Source: Panopea generosa
Lineage: Eukaryota > Mollusca > Bivalvia > Adapedonta > Hiatellidae
Length of the DNA: 64,000 nucleotides
Reading direction: 5' to 3'
Assembly: GCA_029582155.1 (NCBI GenBank)
Contig: CM055905.1
Span: 65,129,952 to 65,193,951, forward strand
The position numbers and the translations under genes are program-made. Position 1 is the stretch's first letter. Every line of letters starts with the position of its first letter. Of this stretch, positions 1 through 12,157 are shown piece after piece. Under the pieces are notes generated by a model, which had not been told where the DNA came from, ran no database searches, and saw nothing but the letters and a program-made list of their open reading frames with translations.

Positions 1-56
1 CACATTTCCAATATTAAATGCGAACAAAACCTAATTAAATCAATCTAATTTAAGCT

Positions 57-115
57 GGGCGGTAGTGTAATGGATATAGTGTTGACCGCCTACATTTGCG
101 GAAACTATAACCACA
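57..115 (+). repeat. tRNA-like SINE head relic
   Basis: The segment contains a GTAGTGTAATGGATA A-box-like core related to the tRNA-derived SINE heads seen on the minus strand near 45.5 kb and 44.9 kb. The B box is not recognisable, so this is a decayed fragment rather than a tRNA gene. Confidence 0.35.
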
Positions 116-597
116 TCAGTGACACTGTTATGGTCTAAATGACTTGTTAAATGGTTTTTATTATGAAAATATAGAAAAATTAATTCTGCCATTTTCTATT
201 TTTAGCAAGTCTATTTTGAGCTGGGAACAATGATGAGCTATACAATAAAATAACCATTGTGCAAGTCAATGGTGATCTTTGGTCATGATTGATTTCTACT
301 GTCGTTAAATTACTTATGTGACAATACATTTATGTTTCGGCCAGTCGAAATATGCTGTTGTACATATAATAAATTATTTAGTTCGTCCGTACACAAGCAT
401 TCCACGACATTGAATGAGATGCTTCCATACTGCTACAAGAAAGGGTATTTATCATTGGAAAAATCATTAACATTTACCTTTATTGTGTTGTAATATTAAT
501 GGTTAAATGATTAAAATACATTTCAGCTCGATTATTCGTAGAAAGGGTGAACTATTATACTCACGTCGGCGTCTGAGACGGCATCGGCGTTCATTTT

Positions 598-1290
598 TCA
601 GGTTAAAGTTTTTTAACAGGTGATATATTTATGCAAACACTGATTTAATATGACTGAATCTTCGCATGTGTGTTCACCATCATCAAAGAAACACACAGAA
701 ACAAGAACCATAACTCGGTGTTGCATTTTGGCCCTTGATGGACTTAATTGTTTAGGTTAAAGTGTTTTATCAGGTAAGATCTATGCAACCGCTCATTGAA
801 TATAAATGAAACTTAACATAAGTGTTGAGCATCATCACTAGAACACACAGAGACAAGAGCCATACTTATGGTTGCATTTTGGCAGAGTTATAGCCCTTTA
901 TGGACTTATTTTTCTGGTTAAAGTTTTTTATAAGGCAAGGTATCTTTGCAACCAATCATTAGATATAAAAAAAAACTTCACATATGTGTTTAGCATCATC
1001 ATTGGAACACATAGAGACAAGAACCATAACTTTGGGTTGCCTTTTAGCAGAATTATGGCCTTTTTAGACTCAGAAAATTTGGTTAGAGATTTTTAGCAGA
1101 TTAAAGTTTTTTTAGTTGGTGTTTATTTCATCAACATATCATCGGACACGAATAAAACTTCACATGTATATTCAGCATCCTCTAGGGAATTCATAGAGAC
1201 AAGAATCATAATTCCTGATTGCATTTTGGCAGAATTATTTCCCTTTTAGACTTAACACATTTTGTTTTTTAGCAGGTTAAAGTTTGTAGT
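598..1290. repeat. degenerate ~155-bp tandem repeat, about 5 copies
   Basis: A unit starting with a GGTTAAAG(T/G)TTTTT motif recurs near 600, 753, 914, 1100 and 1275. Each is followed by a block with CACACAGA(A/G)ACAAGA and CATTTTGGC. Copies have diverged by many substitutions and indels. Short open frames here follow the repeat and are not genes. Confidence 0.6.
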
Positions 1291-2499
1291 ACAAGGCCTT
1301 GAACTTAGATGTTTGACAAATAGGGTCAGCTTGTGGTCCTCCATCCAATTTGTTCAAAACCATGCCTCTGGTGGCAAAATTGTCCCGCCCTAAGGGATAA
1401 AAATCTTTCACTTTATTTGTTTTTGTTTTTTATTAAAGTTTAATTTATTTTTTTTATATTTTCTTTACATTTATATTTTTCATGTTCATTCTGTAATTTT
1501 TTTCTTCATTTTCATGAAAGGGTATCCAGCTCTGATAAACTGTGCATGCTACTAAACGATTATTTCAACTAAAGATCCATGTTCATGAACTGGTAACGAT
1601 ATATTGCCGCCTTAGGTGAAGTTAGTGCATACGCCTATATTGTATATATGTATTAAAGTAAACAACTTAGAATGTAGAAGGATATCCAGCATTGATAAAC
1701 TATTTTTATAGATTCTATAGATTAACAAGAACTGGCATATAACTATATGATTTGAAGGTAGTGCATAATTGTATCGCATATGTAAAACATTGATAAACTA
1801 ATCCTGAAATTCTTGCTAGAATTATTTCGGGTAATGTTTAATTAGTATTTCTTGATATGCTTGACCAATTTATATTATTCTAGTCATGCAATTGAAGTAT
1901 TTAGGGTTATTATATTTACATGATGTGCTTTAAGTTAGTAATCGGCACACCTATTAGGGTTATTTGTTTGCAATGGTTAATGAATTCATTAAGCAATTTT
2001 AAAATTTGAAAGACAAAAGTAGCAAATGACAAAATGTTAATGCTAAATTAAATAATATTTAGGCAATACGAGCCATCCATTCACTTTGTTGTTTCCAAAT
2101 AAACATAACTGTTGATATTGTTGATGAATTATTTTGCTAATATATTTTTAACAGACAAGCAATAATTATAGCTTGATTGTACTACCCCTGAATTTTAATT
2201 GTCTTCCATTTGGTACTTATTTCCTAAAAAAGCAGTTGCTTTAGAAAAGCTTCGAAATAGTGGAGCGCACTGTCCCTACGACAGCTCTTGTTTATTGTAT
2301 GTTCCATAACGGAAAACTCATACCCCGTCACCTTTAAATATTAACAAACTTGACTTAAGCGAGTATCATTCTACGTTTATTTAACTAAAATAAAACATAA
2401 GTTTTGTAACGACAAGGTCATTTGTGTTTCCAGACCATATCAGTCTAAAAAATAATTTAAATTATATAAAAATAGTTGCCAAACTTTTGACAGAAATAC
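1291..2499. other. AT-rich intron or flank, no feature seen
   Basis: This lies downstream (on the minus strand) of the last recognised exon of the HEPN-DD-CARD-Roc gene. I looked for a continuation of the Roc fold (a THxDK-type motif on the minus strand) and for COR-like coding and found none. The next exon is probably beyond the left edge. Confidence 0.5.
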
Positions 2500-2713
2500 C
2501 TGACAAATGTTTCGAAACACTGCTTGTGTCGTCGTCGTCGTCATCATTCACCACACTGTCTATATATTCCGTTATATCCGTTACCAAAAGGTAAATTGCC
2601 CTTCTTGACAGAAATATATGATGTGTGCAGTAGTAGACATATTGTCCAGCAAAATCCCAAATTGATAACTCTGCTGTGTTTTCCAGAATAGGGGCGTCAC
2701 TTGCAATTACCTC
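2500..2713 (-). CDS. Exon 12: Roc GTPase, switch II part
   Basis: This 214-nt exon encodes the second half of the Roc GTPase. It carries WDFAGQ (G3/switch II, about residues 909-914) followed by YVYYCTHHIFLSRRAIYLLVTD, written here only as a region, which matches the beta-strand/helix pattern after G3 in LRRK-type Roc domains. A run of six Asp lies near the end. The acceptor is AAG|GAG and could also be used three bases later (tandem NAGNAG type). The donor is TCAG|GTATTT, phase 1. The next exon, expected to hold the THxD-type guanine-specificity motif and COR, is not in the window. Confidence 0.85.
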
Positions 2714-2949
2714 CTTAAGGCAGATGAAATAGAAAACGCAACAATGATAGTTATAGTAACAATGAATCAAAAACACAATAAATATCCAGCAATACCTATT
2801 AAAGGATATAGACAATACAGAAACAATGCATGCGTCCGTTGCTACTGATCGTTTCAATGCGATGACGCTGTTGTCGTTTCTTATCCCTGTATGTATGGTA
2901 CTTATAATTATTACTTATATTATTATATATTCATACTGCTCTGCTGGCA

Positions 2950-3108
2950 ATTGAGTCCTTTGGTGCTAATTGCGTCTTCTGTTGGATATGTTTTCTTATT
3001 ATTGTTGAGAAACCGAGAAAAGTATGAGCTTAACTTAAGAAATTAACATGACAACGGCGACGACAACGACAGCACAAGGGTCATGACAATAGCTCTTTAA
3101 TTTCGATA
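2950..3108. repeat. dispersed ~155-bp repeat, copy 1
   Basis: It is nearly the same as 7406-7555, sharing TCCTTTGGTGCTA, GTTGGATATGTTTTCTTATT and GCACAAGGGTCA blocks in the same orientation. No coding capacity or clear terminal repeats are visible. Confidence 0.6.
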
Positions 3109-3110
3109 AA

Positions 3111-4230
3111 TCGGACCTCTTGGTTCAGGTTCGAGCCCTTTTTGGCCCGCCGGCTGACCATATGAGTTGGAATTATGGCTCTACTAGCTAAACGGTTTGA
3201 GTAAGCCATATAGTTTAAACACAAAAGTTATTCAGAATTAAATTCTCTACAATATATATGAAGCTGAAGCCAATGCACGTAGCTCTCAGAATGACGCACG
3301 TGCCAGAGGACTTTCGTAGTTCTAGGCCCAGGAATGACTTTGAACCAGCGAATTCCGGTCAACTAAGTACTGTAACCTTGAAATCTTGAAATGAAATGAC
3401 AAGAAATGGCCTCTAAGTTGAGGTTTGAACCTGGCACCTAAATGAGTTGAATTGCACGTGTTGGCACTTGACGCGTCTCTGACTAATGGAGACAGAAATC
3501 TTAATACATTAAAAACAAAAGTTGTTTAGAATGACCAGATCTACAACAGATATGAAAATAAACTGAATAAACATGCCTCTCATTTTCTGGCACGTGCTAC
3601 AAATTCTATACTCGAGTTATATAAAAAGTTATTTTTAGAAACGGTAAAATAAAATGGCCTTTATTTGACGAGTTAAAGGCAATAATAAATTATTTTTTTT
3701 GCTAAGTCTATTATTTCGAGTTTAGCACGTGCAAGTGCACGGGTTTGAGATTTTCTATAAAAACTCGATGTCACTTTGTCAGGCTTGCCGGATACCCAAG
3801 TCGAAAAAATCGGACCGAAATAGCCTCTTGGTTCCAGTTGGAGCCCTTTTTAGCGAGCCAGCTGACCATATGTGAGTCGGAATTATGGCTCTACTGACTG
3901 AACGGTTTGAATTAGTCATATAGTTTAAAGACAAAAGTTGCTCAGAATTAAATTCTCTACAACATATATGAGCTGAACTCAATGCACGTGGCTCTCAGAA
4001 TAACGCACGTGCTAGGGAGACTACCTTTGTTCTAGGCCAAGTCATGACCTTGAACCAGCATATTCTGGCCAATTAAATACGTCAACCATAGAAGCTATTC
4101 AATACCTGTCGAAAAACCACCAAGATCATCAAATTTCGACAAGAAATCGCTTCTGGGCAGAGGTTTGAACATGACACCTAAATTTGCCAAAATTGTTGAA
4201 TTGCACATGTTGGTACGAGACGAATTTCCG
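3111..4230. repeat. imperfect ~700-bp tandem duplication
   Basis: Blocks at 3111-3370 and 3810-4080 match in order (CTCTTGGTTC, GCTGACCATATG, GAATTATGGCTCTACT, GCACGT-rich part). Partial related blocks occur near 3480-3610, 4230-4290 and 6070-6180. Noncoding. Confidence 0.6.
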
Positions 4231-4439
4231 AAAAAACGTTGAGAGATAGCTTATTTGTTGAATAACAAAAGTTGCTTCGAATTAAAATATAAACATAAGG
4301 AATAAGCTCTCAGTAGGGGTTCAAGCAGTTTGAACCAGAGACTGGCACGTGTTGGCACGGGACGTATTTCCCAAACAAGAGGCCCAAGAGGACCTGAGAA
4401 CGCTCTACTGACTCATAGTGGCCATAGCACTTTTTGATA

Positions 4440-5950
4440 TTCTAATATGCAATAGAAACATCGGGGCGGGTCATTTTTAACTCTAGGACACCATTTGAAC
4501 AAACTAACAAAATTATAGTTCATAGTTCATTACTACATAAACATTTTTAAAATCTGTTGGACCGTTCACGAGAAGAAGATTTTTTAAGATTTGGACTTTT
4601 TTTAGTAACGGTGGCCATCTTGAATTTTAGATAGAAATTGTTTTTTATATAGTCTCCAATGCAATAGAAACATCCATGTGAAGTTTCAGTTTAATTGGCC
4701 TAGTGGTTTCAGAATAAATGAAAAAAAAGAGAACCCACAGTATCTCTATGTAAAATTCTAAGTCCCCTTAAAGGGCCCCTATATATTTTAGCCCCTAAAT
4801 TCTTATATGCAATCAAACCCCAACACATAGGGATAATTTATATCAAATAGGTACAAATCTGACATACCGGTTCTTAAGAAAACGATTTTACTAATTCCCT
4901 ATTTTCACCCTTTTGGGGCGCCTCCTGACCCCTTAAGACATAAGAACCCATTCATTCTTACAAATCTGAACCTCCTTCACCAAACAATGCGCCTGTGAAG
5001 TTATAGGCAAAATCATTTCCACTTAAAAAAATATTATAATGACATGTGTCCCCTAATTGAACCCTCGGGGCGGGATCATTTTTAACCCTAGGGACACTAT
5101 TTGAACAAATCTAACAATACTATAGTTGGTCATCATTACTACATAAACATTTTGAAAATCTGTTGGGCCGTTCATGAGAAGAAGATTTTTTAAGTTTTCG
5201 ACTATTTTAGTAATGGCGGCCATCTTGAATTTCAGATAAAAAAAGAAATCTTCTGTATAGTCTCCTATGCAATAGAAACATCCGTGTGAAATTTCAGTTC
5301 AATTGGCCTTAGGCTAGTGGTTTCAGAACAGATGAAAGAAAAAGAGAATTTTCTGTTTTCCCATAGTATCCCTATGTAAAATTCAAACCCTCTTACAAGG
5401 CCCCTATAAATTTTCGCCCCTAAATTCTTATCTGCAATCAATCCTCTACACATAGGGATAATTTATGCAAAATATGAACAAATCAGACATACCGGTTCTT
5501 AAGAAAAAATATTTAGTAATTTCCAATTTTTACCCTTTTGGGGCCCCTCCTGACCCCTTAAGACAGTGGAACCCAGTCATGTTTACAAATCTGAACCTCC
5601 TTCTCCAAACAATGTTTCTGTGAAGATATAGGCAAAATCGTTTCAATTTAAAAAAAAATAAAAAATATTATAATGACATATGTCCCCTAATTGAACCCTC
5701 GGGGCGGGGTCATATTTAACCTAAGGAACACCATTTGAACAAATCTAACGAAACTATAGTTGGTCATCATTACTACATTAACATTTTGAAAATCTGTTGG
5801 GCCGTTCATGAGAAGAAGATATTTTAAGTTTTCGACTATTTTTAGTAACGGCGGCCATCTTGAATTTCAGATCGAAAAAAAAGTCTTCTGTATAGTTTCC
5901 TATTCAATAGAAACACCCATGTAAAGTTTCAGTTTAATTGGCCCAGTTGT
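4440..5950. repeat. tandem ~600-640 bp repeat, two and a half copies
   Basis: The anchor GGGGCGGG(G/A)TCAT occurs at about 4463, 5067 and 5701, each followed by the same succession of blocks including GGCGGCCATCTTGAATTT and CCTTTTGGGGC. The last copy is truncated and runs into an ACGACAG-rich tail. Noncoding. Confidence 0.7.
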
Positions 5951-5959
5951 TTCAGAGAA

Positions 5960-6066
5960 AGAGATGCTAACAGACGACAGACGAAAGACGTCAGACGACA
6001 GACGACGGACGACAGACAATGCACCATCACATAAGCACTTCTGGCCTTTGGCCAGTAGAGCTAAAA
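5960..6066. repeat. ACGACAG-rich repeat tail ending in GGCCAGTAGAGCTAAAA
   Basis: Short direct repeats of CAGACGACAGACG type are followed by a small hairpin, CTTCTGGCCTTTGGCCAGTAG. Similar (C/G)GACGGACGAC plus AGCTCA hairpin ends occur at 8078-8137 and 22935-22985, so this is the conserved end of a dispersed repeat family. Confidence 0.5.
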
Positions 6067-6424
6067 ACGGATAGATAGCTTATTTGTTGAAGAACAAAAG
6101 TTGCGTAGAATCATTAAATACACAACATATATGAACATGGACCCGATGCACGTGCCTCACACATGCCTGCACGTGCCATAAAATGACTCATGTTCGAGGT
6201 TCGCTGGCGACCCCTAGCGGCCAGATATCGGGAATAAAAAAATCTCTTCAGCAACAGCTAATCGATACCCCTGCCGAACAATACTTAAATTATTAAATTC
6301 AATCCAAAGAATGAGCTCGTGGCAGAGGTTTGAGCACGACACATATTTATCCTAAATCCATTTTTTTAGTTATTAATTTGTAGAGGCACAGTCCAAGTGG
6401 ATATAACGTCATAACTGGTATTTA

Positions 6425-6432
6425 TGACGTCA
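6425..6432. promoter_or_regulatory. palindromic CRE-like site TGACGTCA
   Basis: A perfect TGACGTCA lies about 150 bp upstream of the ATG of a small plus-strand ORF, with a second AACGTCAT at 6407. It matches a CREB/ATF site by sequence only, and such octamers can occur by chance. Confidence 0.3.
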
Positions 6433-6574
6433 TGTCATCTAGATCTGGCCACGCGTTCGTAACTACTCGGCGATCTCCGGCATGCTCGGATAATAACATT
6501 GTAAATAATTGTAGGAATACACCAATTGGTAATTTGCCCCGGTAAGTTACTTCCCGTTATTATCGTAAACAAAA

Positions 6575-6772
6575 ATGGCTGACTTTTCGACGTGCATTCA
6601 GTATTCTATGGACATAATGGAAATTAAACATTCTTTGAAAAAAGAGCAGCTTGAAGCGTTGCAGAATATCTTCAGTTTAATTGATACGCCATGTGTTAGT
6701 CTGGTACTCGGCAGAAAGGCCGGGTCACAGCAATATGGCGGCCCCCGTATTATTTCCGAGGTTATTACGTAG
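6575..6772 (+). pseudogene. 65-codon ORF, possible 5' fragment of a helicase-like gene
   Basis: ATG in a good context (AAAAATGGCTGAC) opens a 65-codon frame with HSLKKEQLEALQNIF, which loosely resembles the start of RecQ-like helicase sequences (LKxEQxEAL). The expected P-loop is absent; GRKAG stands where it might be. It lies inside the large last intron of the minus-strand gene, opposite strand. A GTAAGAG donor-like site follows at about 6806. This is probably a truncated copy or retro-fragment, and the family call is weak. Confidence 0.2.
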
Positions 6773-6861
6773 TAATAGCCAACGTGTTCCGAGTGCTGGC
6801 CACGAGGTAAGAGAATATATATATGATCTTCAACTATGAAATAAAGTGTATTATGAAACAA

Positions 6862-7405
6862 TAAAACACAATGAATTTTCTTTAATAAATGTTTAAACTG
6901 TTACAGAGAAAATTGTGTTTCTTCACTTCCGTGAGATTTAAACAGTTATACCTGTATTAATAATGGTAAAACTGTAAATCTTTGTACAGAATACGTCAAT
7001 ATTTTCTAATGACATTTCCATTAAATGCATTTCATGGGAAAATATCAGTTCCAGGAAATCTCATCCCCAGGAGATATTTAGCAGTATTTAAATATAAGTA
7101 AATTATGTAAAATTTAATTCACTGACATTCAAAATGTAATCATGTGAAGATGCATTTAATTTATATATTTTATCAAATTTATTGTCCTTAAATTTCATTG
7201 ATTTCAGGATTTCATTCAATTTCAGAGCGACTTAAATGCCAAGGAAATCTGGGAATATCATGAAAAATTAAATGCTTATTATATTCAAAGTAAATTACCA
7301 AATTGAGTTTACATTAAATTCACTTCCATGCAATTAAATTCGAAATGTAGTTATACTTTAGGAGACATTTAATTGCAAAGTAAATCCCAAATTTCAAGCA
7401 GTGTT
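6862..7405. other. AT-rich intron sequence, nothing recognised
   Basis: It is rich in ATTTAAAT/TTAAAT words with no coding capacity, terminal inverted repeats or strong tandem periodicity that I can see. Confidence 0.4.
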
Positions 7406-7555
7406 AGTCCTTTGGTGCTACATGCGTCTTCTGTTGGATATGTTTTCTTATTATTGTTGAGAAACCGAGAATAGTATGAGCTAAACATAGGAAATTAACC
7501 AGACAACAGCGACGAAAACGCCGGCACAAGGGTCAGGACAATAACTCTTTAATTT
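7406..7555. repeat. dispersed ~155-bp repeat, copy 2
   Basis: Second copy of the element at 2950-3108, same orientation, with several substitutions. Confidence 0.6.
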
Positions 7556-8495
7556 GTATGTTTTCGAACATACAAGCTAATAACAAAAACAAACAGAAAT
7601 ATTTATATTCCCACTGCAATCGGCCTAAATGAACTTTATAGACTAACTGCATTTCATTTCCCAATAAAAAACACTTGCAGGGCGCTGGGTGAGTTGGGGA
7701 TGGTATGGCGGAACAAAAGAAATTAATTAGGAAAATGATTAAGAAAAAAACTATTTTTGGAGAGTAGGTTGATTTGACATTTGTCTTTAAAGTTACTGAC
7801 ACTTGATAAATAAAGGTTATCAATTCCTGAAGATATGCCACATAGCGAATTCCATGATTAACATTAAAACGTTTGTTATCATGTTCATTGGTGAATTCAA
7901 ATTATTTACCTCTAAATCTTTTTTCCCCTCGTTTTCTCCGGATTTAGGCAGTGTCTCAGATACTCTGTCATCTGAGCAATAAAAAAAATAAAAAATAAAA
8001 ATAATATCAAGGAAATATTAAGAATTGATCAATATAATTATGGATGTTGTAAAAGCGTAATTGGCAAAAGTAAGAGAGTACGACGGACGGACGACTTCAG
8101 AATAGCTCACTTGAGCTTTGCTCAGGTGAGCTAAGAAGTGATAATACATAATTTGGCTATTTCTTTTGGCTGAATCTTCATAGTTATTAAACCAACGAAT
8201 ATAATCATCTTCAAGGTATTGTACATATTACGAAAATCAAATCATATAATATATAACTTACATATACGCACGTGGTCAGGTATATACAATAAAAGACATA
8301 CAACTTCAAACTATTCCATATAATATATTAATTTTGAAATATTAATAGACTAAGTTTACATTCTATGATAAACTTGTGATCATCTATATAAAATAGTTGT
8401 TTACAAGCAATATGTAATAATCTTTGAAGCATTATTTATTTGTTTTTGGTTTCAGAAAGATCATGGATGTAGGACAAACCTGCTTGTTGACTGAC
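7556..8495. other. intron sequence with one repeat end
   Basis: Mostly AT-rich sequence with no exon signal. It contains the hairpin end at 8078-8137 (AGCTCACTTGAGCTTTGCTC then AGGTGAGCTA). Confidence 0.4.
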
Positions 8496-8707
8496 TTCAT
8501 TTTTTTTATCAATTTCAGTTTCTTTGTTCTCGTTTATCCGTTTATAAACGATCTCAATTTCAGTATTTTTACTTCCATCGTCGGTATCATTTATGGAAGA
8601 AGTCAAAGCCTCGTTCTCTTTCTGGAGTTCATTTGGTTTTGAGTCATCTTTCAGGTGTTTGTTTAAAAATAGTCGCTGTCGTGTTTTGTAATTCTCTGAA
8701 ATTTCAT
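8496..8707 (-). CDS. Exon 11: acidic linker inside the Roc domain
   Basis: After acceptor TTGCAG the frame opens with DEISENYKTRQ and is rich in Asp, Glu, Lys, Ser and Asn, with no predicted fold. It joins exon 10 at phase 1 (G|AT) and places about 70 low-complexity residues between the G2 region and the G3 WDFAGQ exon. The chosen donor is GAA|GTCAGT, the only one I see that keeps phase 0 with exon 12; it is not a strong consensus. A GCAG|GTTTGT donor downstream would give the wrong phase. The frame stays open to 8436, so the exon end is the least certain in the model. Confidence 0.6.
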
Positions 8708-9019
8708 CTGCAATTAAAGTTTCACAAATGTGTTTGATATAAAACTCGAACAATTGAAATAAAAAAAGAAATAAACATAAATCAGTTGCCTTTTTACTTC
8801 AGCAGTCAATGGAAAGTACATGACTTTTGTATCAGTATGTTTATATTACCTTCTTTCTCTTGATGCACATTACGACATACGAATGTCGTTCAATTGAACG
8901 TTAGTTAGATATCATTTCTTAAATATGTTGAACGAGCTTATATATTTAACACATCATGGCCATGACGGCAGAAGAGTTGTAATAATTCTGTTTTGGGTTA
9001 AAAGCTTTATGTCAGGAAA

Positions 9020-9487
9020 AAATGTTTTACATGTCTAAAAACTAAAATTTTATATTTTAAAATGGATTTCATTGCCATCGATAAATCAAATACAAATATT
9101 TTGACTAGTCCAATCCATCAAGACATGAACAAACGTAATCGCAGTTGTAAAATGGAAACGGAATTCTCCTTTTAAATTTAGACATCAGCTTACATTTTTC
9201 TACGATGAAACAATAAGTTATACACTAGGTGAATCAGTATGACTGATCAAATTCAAATCAAAATAAAGTGATTCTTTTGATACGTCACAAAATACGTTGC
9301 AATTTTAAGCAGGAAATACGTTTTAGTCTAACCTAGGTACGTATGCCCATTCCATACATCATTTTGGCTTAAACAGATAGCCTTATGGATATATGGTTCA
9401 TTGAATATATACAAGCATGATATTTTCGATAAAATGTGTTTAGCGATGTTTAAAAATTAAAAAATTCTTTAATACATCCTTTAAACT
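9020..9487. repeat. MITE family 1 copy (TTTAAAGG-type ends), diverged
   Basis: It aligns block by block with 23353-23874 and 30682-31220: ATGGAT...CAT, GATGAAACAA, GTTGCAATTTTAAG, TTTTAGTCTAACCTAGGT, and a final AATACATCCTTTAAAC end. No ORF. Confidence 0.55.
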
Positions 9488-10069
9488 AAATGATCATGTC
9501 ATGAAGACATAATCATATCAATATATTTCAAAGGAAAATACAAACAGTACAGACTATTTACATTGTGACATAAATCTTCAATCTCAAAAATAAATACGTT
9601 TAGCTCCTGGTCATGTTCTGTATCGTAAAGTTACTATATACGGTAAAATAGTTATTGTCTTGTAAGTCTCATATAAGTCTAATGAACATTGGTTTTAATA
9701 TCCGACAAAGTTTTATAATATGTTAGATGGAAAACTTCTATTATTTTACAAATAAGTTTATTACACCAGGTGAAACTACAATTTGATAAGTTATAATTAA
9801 CAAGGAAACATTCTTAGAATATGTCCTTGAATTATTAAGATTTCTTCTGATGGAACATTTAAATTAAGAAAACATGTAATTAATAATCATATTAAATTAC
9901 ATTATTAAGAAGAATTTCAAAATATTTGACAACTGATTTAATTAAATACATTTCTATAATGCGTAAATTGCTTCTGTTTTTTTTTTTTATTATGGTTGTA
10001 TTCTCTGGGGGTAACGGTAATAAATCATACATTCTAAATATCTAATTATATATAAATATTATTGCTAAA

Positions 10070-10400
10070 TGGATTTGATAAAAACAACTATTGATACCCC
10101 ATCTTTTGAAGTTTTACAAGAACGTGGATGGTTATCTTTTAATGAACGATGCAAATGTCTTACTGGATTGCTTGTTTACAAGGCAATTTTGCGCCTTCTG
10201 GTATTAATAACTTGATAGTGTTATCTGAATATAAAATATACAATTGACGATCAGATGAAAATAAAGATATTGTACACATTCAACCAAAAACTAAAGTTTT
10301 AAAACGTTCATTTACTTATGTACGCATGGATGTTTGGAATTCTCTTGTACAAATACGTTATCATGTACTTTGCATGCATTTAAAAGTAATTCTAACATAT
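10070..10400 (+). pseudogene. LINE (non-LTR) reverse-transcriptase C-terminal tail relic
   Basis: The frame from 10070 reads DTPSFEVLQERGWLSFNERC then LLVYKAIL. After a short gap comes PKTKVLKRSFTY and MDVWNSL. This succession (GW-SF-R-C, LVYK, KRSF, WNSL) is the conserved tail after the palm of many animal non-LTR reverse transcriptases. There is an in-frame stop and a frameshift, and no upstream RT core. It is a dead 5'-truncated insertion in the intron of the minus-strand gene. Confidence 0.6.
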
Positions 10401-11256
10401 ATTTGTTTACATCTAAATGTAAGAATCTTAAACAGGTGTTTGCTCGATTATAACATGTATATACTTTTCAATTGTTCAAATATGCTTACCATTTCTTCTA
10501 TATTTGTATAATCTTAATGTTGGTTAAAAGGCAATATGGTAGATAAGTTTTAAACAGTTGTATGAGCTTAAAAATAAAGATATTATTATTATAGAACCCA
10601 TATGTTCTGAAATCTTATTATCAAACTTAATACTAACGTTGTTAGTAGTTACATCCATGTTCTCTGTTTTACATTCTTATTATCAAACTGTACTATTTCA
10701 GTTCTGTAAACATAAAAAAGCAGTCTGTAAATGTTAACGTGTTTATTCATTATTAAAAATCGTCTTTTGTTACAAAGGTGTTGATTGATTTATGCAAAAT
10801 TGCACAATAAAAATGGACGCACCTATATCCAGCGTTGGATTTAGCTATAACCAATCAATAACTTCGTTATAAAATTTGCTAAATACGTCATCATATTATT
10901 CATGATTCTAATTTAACAATAAGAAAAATGAAAAGCGTGTATGTATACATGTACTTATATGTTTTTGTTATAACAATACAAGTGAAGAAATACGGCACAT
11001 TGCCATTTGTGCATTTTTGTTCTTGCGGGATACAATAAGAAATTAAACACAAAGAATGTTATATAAAGAACATAAATGTTAAAACTACCAGCATATGTAA
11101 TGTTTGACAATAGGAAATTAAACATACAAAACGGGTTTGTAATGCTACAATAAGAATATTATATATCAAACATGAAAGACACATAAAATTATACAATAAA
11201 GAAATGTTAAGCATGCTTGAATCGTAGAAAAATTGATATAATTTATTGTGTTTTAC
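10401..11256. other. AT-rich intron sequence, nothing recognised
   Basis: No exon, repeat boundary or RNA gene recognised between the LINE relic and exon 10. Confidence 0.4.
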
Positions 11257-11523
11257 CTTTCCTCAATTTGGTCCATTCTCCATTTTCTAAATTCACGCGA
11301 CATTTCCTTTGATGAATTTCGATACCGTCTGTGCTTTTATTTTCAGATAAATCAACATCTTCATCAAGTAATCTTTTCGTAAGCGTTGTTTTCCCTACTC
11401 CACTGTGTCCTACTACCATTACACGAATACTGTGATCGGGCTCTTCACCCGTCGCCAAAGCATGTTTGTAAATTTCTATTGATCTTTCATCCATCCGTCT
11501 TATCTCCAAAGGCAGTGACGAAT
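11257..11523 (-). CDS. Exon 10: Roc GTPase P-loop exon
   Basis: 267-nt exon between acceptor ATTCAG and donor AAAG|GTAAAA. It encodes a helix linking the CARD to the GTPase (MDERSIEIYKHAL), a strand RVMVVG and a perfect Walker A/G1, GHSGVGKTTL (about residues 769-778). TKRLLDEDVDLSE and STDGIEIHQRKC follow. The Thr in STDGI fits the G2 threonine of Roc domains. Joined to exon 12, the order G1, G2, linker, WDFAGQ matches Roc GTPases of ROCO proteins. Both phases (1 and 1) match the neighbours. Confidence 0.9.
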
Positions 11524-12157
11524 CTGAATTTAGAAATATATCTATTGAAAACGTCCATAAACAAATTGAGTTATTTTCAGTTGTCTACAAACATTTCCTG
11601 TTTATTAAATTCCAACTTTTTATATGACATTATTATTATTATACAATTTATGGAAGAAAAGTTTCAATACTGATAAATGATACCGAACTACTAGTTTAGT
11701 AAATATATCTGGTGCCACAGTGTATACAAGCCAAATATTAGCTTTTTCAACTCAAGGGCAATACTTTGTCCGTTCTAACCTGAAATGGTCAGTCAAAACC
11801 TTCTGTTGCACTGGTCAATTACATAATTTTATAACATTGAAGGGTCACACATGTCATATCTAATCCAATATGGTTAGTTTAAATACTCGTCCAAGCCTTA
11901 ATATTACTAATATTCTAACCAAATTTGGTCTGGATGGGATCATAATTAAAAGGGATATATAATTTACAATCAATAATCATCATTTTCTATTGACTCAAGG
12001 GCAACATTTCTACTGTGTTTGGTCCATTCAAACAAAACCATTTCACTTATAAACTATAATGAAGTAATAGCTAACACCAGGGAAATAACTCCTAACAATA
12101 TAGACCAGTAGATCTTCGTATTTAAGTTTAAATATTAGATCCATGATATGAACTTAC

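Noticed and set aside
872-1096. IIGTHRDKN in a plus-strand frame, resembling the THxDK motif of GTPases
   Set aside because: It is on the opposite strand to the Roc gene and lies inside a degenerate tandem repeat; the rest of the frame has no GTPase features.
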